Source: Protopterus annectens (lineage: Eukaryota; Chordata; Ceratodontiformes; Protopteridae). Taken from it: a stretch of DNA of 64,000 nt. A model generated the notes under the pieces. That model saw nothing but the letters and a program-made list of their open reading frames with translations, was not told where the DNA came from and ran no database searches. The DNA lies in assembly GCF_019279795.1 (NCBI RefSeq), contig NC_056744.1, positions 1,503,599,092 through 1,503,663,091 on the forward strand, in the 5' to 3' direction. Made by a program: the position numbers and the translations under genes. Of this stretch, positions 57,346 to 64,000 are shown one piece after another; within the stretch, counting starts at the first letter, position 1; every line of letters starts with the position of its first letter.

Positions 57346-57824
57346 CCATAAAGCAGAACATTCATCTGACTCTATGATAAAAAGGACCATACGTAGGAGT
57401 AGGAATATGGAGAGTCTAACGGGTTACTGCAAACACTCAGGATACTAATTAATAGGAAGAACAAGCACCAAGTTAATGGAACAGCTTACTAAATCAAGCA
57501 AGAGAGAATTCTGGAAACCTTCAAAGAGGAACTAGCTGTGTACGAATATAAGAAAATTTAAAATCTGGAAAGTGTAAAGTTGGCATGTCATACTGAAATA
57601 AACTATTCCTTACATGGTTAAGTAATGATACACATTTTTTCATGCTTTCTGTGTATATTTTTCTATCTGTATTGCTTTAAAGTTTGCATAAACAGTTGCA
57701 GATTTTGGCAAAGTTTCATTTGGAGACTTTAGATCTGTAACTCAATAGCCTGAAGCAGTTGTCAAGTTTGTAGTGAATGTAATATCATAGCAATATTCTT
57801 TGCAACTTATACAAACAGTTTTAC
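57346..57824. other. No gene recognised
   Basis: Between the CR1 tail and the donor side of the TRIM-like exon. It would be intron sequence downstream of that exon if the gene is real. Confidence 0.4.
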
Positions 57825-58058
57825 CTTAAGAAAAATCAGTGTATCCTGTTGCTGCAGCAATAAACGGATATCAGATATTGACTGCTGTATGGTATTAATA
57901 GCCTCCTGAACTTCGTTCAAGTTTTTCGGACTTTGTTTTAAAACCTCATTTTCTTCTTTCTTGAGCTGTTGGACCAGTTTTTCTTCCTTCTTGTTGAGAA
58001 ACTGCTGAAGTTTGTCAAATTCTGTAGCTATGTGCAGCTGAAAATTTCTGCCATCAGC
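57825..58058 (-). CDS. TRIM-family coiled-coil exon (candidate host gene exon)
   Basis: The 234-base segment is open on the minus strand and reads IATEFDKLQQFLNKKEEKLV, QQLKKEENEVLKQ and a second helix ending in a TLIFLK. This is the pattern of the coiled-coil exon of RING/B-box/B30.2 TRIM proteins, which is usually 231-234 bases long. It is bounded by TTTTTCAG on the 5' side and AAG followed by GTAAAA on the 3' side, good acceptor and donor sites. The coiled coil normally drives antiparallel dimerisation of these E3 ligases. No other TRIM exon is visible in the window, so introns would have to be long, or it could be a pseudogene exon. Confidence 0.7.
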
Positions 58059-58084
58059 CTGAAAAATTAAATCCAAAAACAGGT

Positions 58085-58330
58085 TCAAAAACCAGCAACA
58101 CAGTCCGAGAAGAGTCAAATAACACTATTTATTCCACTGTTTAAAGCACTTTTCGTCAGCCTGATAGCAAACTTCTTCAGAAAAAATAAACAACCAGCCT
58201 TTGAAGAAACTGAATAAAACTGACAGCTTCCTAAGGAGTTGCCAAGTCACAACTTGTATAAATGAGCTTAAAATGTCTTCTTTCACCCCCTACAACCCCA
58301 CATGGCCCCCTAAAATGGAGAAACCGGAAA
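58085..58330 (-). mobile_element. Penelope-like 3' tail with degraded hammerhead
   Basis: On the minus strand CTGAAGA (58180-58174) and GAAA (58154-58151) flank a stem built of GTTTGC and GGCTGAC with one mismatch. The first core box differs from CTGATGA by one base. Downstream comes GGAATAAATAGTG and GTTGCTGGTTTTTG, similar in style to the tail at 34.6 kb. It ends some 25 bases before the acceptor of the TRIM-like exon. Confidence 0.55.
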
Positions 58331-59283
58331 ACAAAAATTTGGAGGTGATAATTCATTACATTTCCAAAACCAACTTCCTGTGACATCTGATAGCTTCTTT
58401 TCATGCAGACATCTTATTCCTTGGTAGTATTTCAGATTGGATTGCAGGCGAGACAGTGACATCATTAATTTGTTCTAGACAAGAAGGTAATATAACAGAG
58501 TGTGATCACAACAGTAGCCTTTTTGTTTAGTATGTGATCATTATATCCTTTTTTCTTATATTGACATTGGTTGTTACAGAAAGATAAGGCGTCAATAGAA
58601 AAAAAATCCACATTCATCATTCTGTCCTTCAGTGTTAGGGGCGATATATAACTACCCTAAAAATTTTTACAAAATTTTCACAACCAGCCGTAAAGTGAAA
58701 ATAAATGTATTATTTTAATATTTTGAGACTTATTAGTGCAAGTCCCAGAATAATAAGCCTGAATGTGTGAAAATGATAACTTACTTATACAAAGTTCAAG
58801 ACTGCTTTCTATCAGAGGCATGACAATCTTGAAGTTTGAAAAAATAAGTTCAGGAGGTCTAGGGAACTAGCCACAAACATTAGGGGTGCATGGAGGCAGC
58901 CCCCTACAAAACAGAACTTTAAAGGAACATAGTGACGTTCAACATTTGCTGTTCTCCAATATTTTTGTTTTGTTTTCATAATTCTGGAGCTTATGCAGCT
59001 GAGTCCTGGAATTACTGTAGAGAGCCAATTTTTTTTTCCCAAGTAAAAGAGACACAATCTCCTATTTCTTCAGCTGCTTGCCTTCTGAGGGAGCCAGTTA
59101 CCAGCAAACACTATGGTCTCAAACTCAAACCCATAACCATGACTAAACCCACACAGATACTGGCAAATGTGAGCTTTCAAACTGCTCTACCCTGCTTCCT
59201 GTTGTGCACCTTATATTTGTAATTGTTATTAAGGACTTATTCCATTAATTCCATAACTAAGTTAATCATGTTGGCGTTCAAAT
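58331..59283. other. No gene recognised
   Basis: Possibly the decayed remainder of the Penelope element, but no frame could be read. No other repeat was recognised. Confidence 0.35.
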
Positions 59284-60150
59284 CACTATATTCCAATAAG
59301 GCCTCTTGGAATAAGTCCAATGTCATAGGGAATGGAACCAAACAAGTCTACTACATCAATAGTTGAAAACCCTGTGGTCTCCTCCAAAAATTTGTTTTGT
59401 ATCCTGGACAAAAAATCCCAGGAGTCGAAAAGTATGCAGTCAATACTAGACAATGTGTTCTTGAGTAGCCGGTCAATAAACACTCCTAACAAATATGTGG
59501 AGCTGTTATGTGCTGCCACAAAAAATTTTATAAGGGGAGTGTAGCACATTTTTATGTACTTTAGGTATGCCGAAGACAGTTGGGATGTAAGGATATTTTT
59601 TCTGCAGGAAGTTGTACAACTCTTCGTTAATCACCCCCCTGTAACAAACTGTCTTCCAAAAACAACTGTAACCTTCTATGTGAAATGTTAATTTCATTTA
59701 AAGAGGCTACCTCATATTTGTCTGTGTCCTGTAGCATGTTAGTAATATCACTAAGGTAGTCTATTTTATCTACCAGGACAAATCCACCCCCTTATCCGGC
59801 TTCATGACATGTGTAGTATCAGTACCCCTTAGCTGGTTGAGGAGTGTCGCTTCCTCCTTAGTAAAGTTATAAAACTCTTCCCTGTGGCCATGGAATTTGT
59901 GGAATGTTTCCCTAGTGCAAACCTTTTCAAAATGAGCTAAAACAGGGTGCAAAGGGGGGTTAAATACACTGCTTTTCCTAAACCTGCTAGGTAAATACCC
60001 AATTGATTCCCATGTATCTTGAAAAAAATAAATGCAGGTTAAGCTTTCTGGTGGAAAGTTTAATTCGGTCATAACCTCCACTATATCCGGCTTCCTGGCA
60101 GGAACAAATTTAAACCCTTTTTCAAATAAAGAAAAATGGGTTGCCATAAT
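59284..60150 (-). pseudogene. Penelope-like reverse transcriptase fragment
   Basis: From an ATG at 60147 the frame reads KGFKFVPARKPD, FNPPLHPVLAHFEK, FYNFTKEEATLLNQLRGTD and VMKPDKGVDLSW, matching the N-terminal part of Penelope-like polymerases (the KxDKG block precedes the fingers). After a frameshift come YPYIPTVFGIPKVHKN (the YxLPKxHK block), then STYLLGVFIDRLLKNTLSS and STIDVVDLFGSIPYDIGL, where TLDVxSLYTxIP holds the first catalytic Asp. The rest of the palm and the GIY-YIG part are missing. Stops and frameshifts show that it is dead. Confidence 0.75.
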
Positions 60151-60158
60151 TGAAAAAG

Positions 60159-60204
60159 ATATTTGTTAGGAGGGTTTATTGACCGGCTACTCAAGAACAC
60201 ATTG
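60159..60204 (+). repeat. Inverted 46-bp piece of the Penelope reverse transcriptase
   Basis: These bases are the complement of 59451-59496 with one mismatch, and on the plus strand encode YLLGGFIDRLLKNTL. They lie nine bases beyond the first ATG of the minus-strand Penelope frame. The element is thus present in both orientations, head to head. The plus-strand piece is cut off by Harbinger copy 2. Confidence 0.85.
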
Positions 60205-60639
60205 GCCGGGATTCATTAATCCCCCGTGTAAGACTAAGTATTATGTGGACACTGCAGTGTAAGGCTATGATGTCAGCACGTCATGCATATTCATGAGGGT
60301 GCGCTGACTCACTCTAAGGCTTACACGGACCATGCACGAGTGCAGGGGGCGTGTCAGACTGCCGAGCAGTCCAAATATCCACGCCTCTGCAAGTGCCTAA
60401 ACTGCAAATGTCAACAGAAATGAGTGAGTACGCTCAAATGTCCACATACACAACACTACACCCCCCCACATTCTAAATCCCTGTACAAGTGTAAAATGTA
60501 AAGGTTTCCTTTTTTTTTATTCCCAATATAGCTGCCCTTATTTGCGTGTGTATGCACGGATTTGCCCAATGCTTAGCTACAGTTAGCAGTGTAGACATCA
60601 AAGAGGATAATAAACTATTTATATGCAAGTTAAGGGAAA

Positions 60640-60712
60640 TAGCAATAGTGTAGTGGTAGAGCCCTCGCACAAAGAGTATGCAGTCTGGGTTCGAGTCCCG
60701 CCACTCCACTAC
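60640..60712 (+). repeat. tRNA-like sequence in Harbinger copy 2
   Basis: A-box-like ATAGTGTAGTGGTAGAGC and a near-canonical B box, GGGTTCGAGTCCCGCC, are about 30 bases apart, the spacing of a tRNA. The acceptor stem halves do not pair convincingly. A diverged counterpart sits at the same place in copy 1, so it is carried by the element. I cannot exclude a tRNA gene captured by the transposon. Confidence 0.55.
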
Positions 60713-60879
60713 CTATTTTCTGTAGGAAATGTGTGCATAAAAATAATTCCTGACATTTACCTTTTAAATCTCAGTAAAATGCATTGAAATGGCCTATGCG
60801 TTAGTGAACAAAATTGTACATATATATATAAGAAGGTGGAATGGTCATGCATACTGATAAACGCATATGTAATGTATCT

Positions 60880-61200
60880 TAAGCAATGTGAAGCACTGCT
60901 AAGCAAAGTCCACTAGTATTAAGCACAGTGAAGTATAATTGCTCATAGCTTAGCAGTGCTTTAACTAGCGCAATAGTTTTGCACGGAGCTGCGCATCGCG
61001 CCAACTAGCGCAAACAAAACATGTTTGCTCGGAGCTGCGCACTGCGCCAACTGGGGCAAAGTTAGGCAGCGTAGAGCAACTGCTCATAGCTTAGCACTGC
61101 TTTAACTAGTGCAATAGGATTGGGTGGAGCTGCGCATCGCGCCAACTAGCACAACGTTGGGCAGCGTAGAGCAACGTTGGGCAAAGCTGAGAAAAGTCGG
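60880..61200. repeat. GC-rich imperfect repeats (GCTTAGC / GAGCTGCGCA)
   Basis: CTCATAGCTTAGCA occurs at about 60942 and 61082. GGAGCTGCGCA followed by CGCCAACT recurs three times (near 60986, 61030 and 61129). GCAGCGTAGAGCAAC recurs twice. Copy 1 has a looser version at 12460-12640. Such subterminal repeats could be transposase binding sites, which is an inference. Confidence 0.65.
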
Positions 61201-61261
61201 CTAAACACAGTCACACCTCCTATCCGGTCTGGCCAGTAGTAATATAAAAAGCAATGACAGG

Positions 61262-61322
61262 CCACGAACCTGGGATACTGTGCACCATAATCACAGTACT
61301 AAACCACTAAGCCATGACAGCT
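61262..61322 (-). repeat. tRNA-like sequence, minus strand
   Basis: On the minus strand CATGGCTTAGTGGTTTAGT is a good A box, and CCAGGTTCGTGGCC, 35 bases on, is a plausible B box. It resembles the tandem units at 23.3-23.6 kb. Confidence 0.5.
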
Positions 61323-61513
61323 TTAAATATGTATGCATTTCCAACACACTCAAACATGACATTGGAAGTTTACCCATTGCTAAGCAGGTGTGTTCATAGC
61401 TGAGATTTTTCAAAACTGGCCAATCACAAATAAATGTGGGAAATGAGGCATATTTAAGCTCCATAGGTGGGAATAATTGCCATAACTGGTTGTAGCTCCC
61501 ATCTGCAGACAGT

Positions 61514-61877
61514 ATGGCCAGTGCTGGAGAGGGATCTCATTTTCTAGCGCAACGGTGGGGCATTGAGGAGTCAAAATATATGGTTTGGCTCCTCATCCAT
61601 CATCATGATGCAAGACTCCTGCAGGTCCAGTTGCAGGGCATGGAGTACAAAGCGGAAGCCTCGAACCGGTTAGCACATGATTGCACCAGTGCCACAGGTG
61701 TCCCTCAGACTGGTGAGCAGGTCAGACACCACCATGCAGACCTGAAGAGACACAAGGAGGACCAACTGAACCACTGGATACAGGAGGCCCAATGAATGCC
61801 AAAGAGACACAAGGAGGACCAACTGAACCACTGGATACAGGAGGCCCATGGAATACCAAATGCCCCACTACTGAGTA
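61514..61877 (+). pseudogene. Harbinger Myb/SANT-like gene, exon 1
   Basis: From the ATG the frame gives QRWGIEESKYMVWLLIHHHD, YKAEASNRLAHDCTSATGV and GEQVRHHHADLKRHKEDQL, the three helices of a Myb_DNA-bind_5-like domain with a Trp near the start. A TGA follows at about 61793. Right there a 57-base segment (from 61746) is repeated in frame (from 61803), and its second copy continues past the position of the stop (EAHGIPNAPL) to a GTATGT donor-like site. Such proteins accompany Harbinger transposase and bind its subterminal DNA. Only the stop separates it from an open exon. Confidence 0.65.
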
Positions 61878-61966
61878 TGTAACCATGGAATGAAGTATGT
61901 AAGAATTGATATTGTAGTCTATATTATGGATAGGTATGTTTCAATATCCCTTCATTTACTTCACAG

Positions 61967-62035
61967 CTGCAGGTGTCCGTGCTGTGAATCAACAAACCTA
62001 TGCAGATAGGCTGCTAAGGCTACGCCACCATGCAG
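61967..62035 (+). pseudogene. Harbinger Myb-like gene, exon 2
   Basis: The 69-base segment lies between TTTACTTCACAG and a GTTAGT donor-like site and starts CTGCAGGTGTCC. The matching segment of copy 1 is at 13119-13196. It is 23 codons long, so splicing could keep the frame. No domain is recognisable. Confidence 0.45.
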
Positions 62036-62047
62036 GTTAGTAAATAT

Positions 62048-62400
62048 TCTGCATGTGTGGTCATATAAAAGAAGTGAGAAAGCCTGAAAAAGAGTGTTGT
62101 AACCCATTATTAAAGGTATAAAAAGTGTGAAATAACTCCTCTGCATGTGCTGACATATAAAATAAGTGAGACAGCGTGAAAAGGAGGTGTAACCCATTAA
62201 TAAAAGCATAAAAAGTGTGGAATAACTTCTCTGGATGTACTGTTATATAAAATAAGTGAGACAGCGTGAAAAGGTGTTGTAACCCATTAATAAATGTATA
62301 AAAAGTATTGAATAAAAGACCTCTGCATGCACTGATATATCAAATAATTGAGAGAGCCACTAGAAAAGTGTGTAATGTTATTAATAAAGGTATAATTCCT
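62048..62400. repeat. Tandem repeat, ~90-bp unit, four copies
   Basis: CTGCATGTG or a variant recurs near 62050, 62143, 62232 and 62323. Each unit contains ATATAAAATAAGTGAGA, AGCGTGAAAAGG, GTAACCCATTAATAAA and ATAAAAAGTGT. It lies in the intron after Myb exon 2, is absent from copy 1, and so expanded after the copies separated. Confidence 0.8.
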
Positions 62401-63277
62401 GGAGTGTGTCCGTGTCACTTTCTTCGATATGTTGTTGTACCCTTGCATAATAGAAATAGTACTGGTGTATTAAGTGCAGTCAACCCACACATTGGTAGGT
62501 CCATATAAAGTGGATGAAGGTAGTGCCAGTAGCTGTTAAGCATATATACAGTCCTCAACTGTCGATTAATGGCCGGCATGTACAGGTTAATCTGGCACAT
62601 GAGTAGCTTGTTAATGTTAAGAAATGTCAGTATGCTGCTAGAAATGTAGGGGGCTGTTAACATATACCTGATAATGTCACCTGAACACATCCAGATATGT
62701 AGATACATAAATATAAATGAAAAATATAAATATGTAGCAGTAGCATCTGCATCCAGGACAGTTTGTATGTCAGATACAGGTCAGGTATATCAAGAACTAT
62801 CAAAACCCATTATACAATTTAACGGACATTGCCTAGTGTAATAATACATGTAGGGGATATTTAACTGCAGTCAATAGGAATGTAGTGTAAACTATAAGTA
62901 TAGATAAGTTGTTAATGGAGGTATCTTTTTACACCCTACTGTTTGTGCATAAACAATGCAATTCCACACCTCAGTGGGTATGTCTATCATAACATTTGTT
63001 GGGACACATGTCCTATTGTTATATAAATATCTGCATTTACTTTGATGCATGTGCCCTGTTCACATACCACAATCTTGGTGGCCTGTAGCCACCAATCAAT
63101 CCTGCATGCTGTTGGAATGTCCACTGTTGTTCTATATATGCATGTGTTATGCTTGCTGTTCAACTGTTGGAACTCTGGTATGTTGGGTTAATGGGAATAC
63201 TACTGTATACTGTTACAACTAAACTGGAATGCTGTTGGCTGTTACTAAGCCATATTGTCATTAAATCCTCCTAAATA
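62401..63277. other. Intron-like part of Harbinger copy 2
   Basis: No gene was recognised. The last 250 bases match copy 1 at 14690-14890 (TTGGTGGCCTGT, GCATGCTGTT, CTGTTACAACTAA). Confidence 0.5.
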
Positions 63278-63570
63278 TAGAATGTATGGGAAGGCCGGTC
63301 CCAGTGGACCCACCTGTCCCACCTCAGCTGGCGATGGCACCTGGCACCAGCAGTTCTGGTGCCCAGCCCGGGACCCCCTCCTCCATTGGTCCTGTGCCAC
63401 CTTCAGGTGGAAGCGCTGCAGGGGATGGGGCTCATCCCCCCGTGCAAGTGTGGGCAGAGGAGGGCCACCTCTCACCCTCTGAATGGTCCGGGCTGTGGTA
63501 CATAGGGAGATCCAGCGTTCAGTCGCTGATCCTCTACGCCAGCTTGAGGCAAGAGTGGCGCAACTCACAG
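63278..63570 (+). pseudogene. Harbinger Myb-like gene, proline-rich exon 3
   Basis: After an acceptor-like CTAAATATAG the frame from 63286 reads PVPVDPPVPPQLAMAPGTSS, GAQPGTPSSIGPVPPSGGS, then SEWSGLWYIGRSSVQSLI and LRQEWRNSQ, ending at a strong donor (CAG followed by GTGAGC at 63571). Copy 1 shares the proline/serine part at protein level. The Trp-rich second half has no match I recognise. GC content is far above the surroundings. The next exon would lie beyond 63600, perhaps outside the window. Confidence 0.5.
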
Positions 63571-64000
63571 GTGAGCCTGCCCCTCCTATGCAGCCCACAG
63601 CACAGCCACCCCCCAGGCTATGAAGGTGCAGTGGCGACTGCCCATGGGTGGGTATCTCAGTTCCACTGTTGCCATCTCTGGGCTCATGGGCTTGCGATTT
63701 CCAAACACCCTTCCCCATCAATGGTGTTCACCCACCCCATGTGTCATACTCTGCCCCTGTATGCGTCTTGTCTGTTTACCTCCCCAACCTACCTCCCAAA
63801 ATATACCTACTTCCCCTACCCCACATTCCACTCTCACCAGAAAAAAAATGGGCAATCTGCACCCAAAAAAAAATTACGCCCCATACATAGCTGCCCAATT
63901 CGCACACATGTCCGCTGGACACAAACAGAAATTTAATTGGCAGTACAACATACTTTGTTGTCCTCACCCCTCTCTCAGGGGTGGAAGGTTTCAAAATTCA
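63571..64000. other. Continuation of Harbinger copy 2, no further exon recognised
   Basis: C-rich sequence follows the donor-like site. Open frames continue on both strands but show no family similarity. Confidence 0.35.

Larger units (their letters stand above)
60205..64000 (+). mobile_element. PIF/Harbinger-type element, copy 2 (Myb-carrying), right end outside window
   Basis: The element starts close to GGGATTCATTAATC (60208). It shares with copy 1 the GCATATTCATGA motif, tRNA-like head, GCTTAGC-rich stretch, Myb-like exons and the third exon. It interrupts the Penelope piece just before it. The transposase partner, if any, would lie beyond 64000. Confidence 0.6.

Noticed and set aside
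60640..60712. Functional tRNA gene
   Set aside because: The A and B boxes are good, but the acceptor stem does not pair well and a diverged copy occurs at the same place in the sister transposon.
63245..63721. 158-codon minus-strand frame
   Set aside because: It is antisense to the GC-rich Harbinger exon 3 and shows no recognisable domain.

Overview
This 64 kb window looks like intergenic or intronic DNA from a vertebrate with a very large, repeat-rich genome, such as a lungfish, salamander or caecilian. That is an inference from the mix of repeats, not an identification. There is no bacterial gene structure, operon, rRNA or CRISPR. Nearly everything recognisable is a transposable element: CR1-type LINEs with FADD reverse transcriptase, esterase ORF1 and an octamer-like tail; a DIRS tyrosine-recombinase retroelement; Penelope-like elements with hammerhead motifs; PIF/Harbinger transposons with a Myb-like gene; tRNA-derived SINEs; MITEs; and satellites. 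The only host-gene candidate is one TRIM-type coiled-coil exon at 57825-58058 on the minus strand.

Layout. 0-10 kb: old LINE remnants (L2/Rex-like at 0.6-1.4 and 4.2-5.45; perhaps L1/Tx1-like at 5.6-7.0), a SINE with a conserved central block at 7.05-7.46 and a hairpin MITE at 9.1-9.4. 10.5-15.2 kb: a SINE, then a decayed Harbinger-type copy with a Myb-like gene and a palindromic minisatellite. 15.5-22.4 kb: a near full-length CR1 on the minus strand whose upstream side is a ~0.6 kb tandem monomer array. 22.4-25.8 kb: small tandem repeats and two MITEs. 25.9-29.2 kb: an older CR1 carrying another MITE. 29.7-30.5 kb: probable Harbinger Myb-gene 3' exon. 32.5-35.75 kb: a tRNA-like tandem array interrupted by a Penelope fragment with a 12-bp target-site duplication and a well-formed hammerhead motif. 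36.6-37.8 kb: MITE, Penelope tail and CR1 fragment. 37.81-43.38 kb: a DIRS element with inverted terminal repeats and an internal complementary region that fix its ends. 45.5-48.0 kb: a Harbinger transposase pseudogene. 50.0-57.3 kb: a CR1 with a second CR1 of the same family nested inside it. 57.8-58.06 kb: the TRIM exon. 58.1-60.2 kb: a Penelope element with an inverted end. 60.2-64 kb: a second Myb-carrying Harbinger copy that runs off the window.

How the parts relate. The CR1 copies share ORF1 (C2C2 finger, coiled coil, SGNH esterase), ORF2 (AP endonuclease, reverse transcriptase) and a tail with CTATGAA-type repeats. At least two SINEs end in the same tail, which suggests they use the CR1 machinery. 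The two Myb-carrying Harbinger copies align in order over about 4 kb and keep splice-site-like exon borders. Every large ORF has at least one stop or frameshift, so no element here looks autonomous as it stands. Coordinates of decayed elements are approximate. All comparisons were made by eye, with no alignment or database search.
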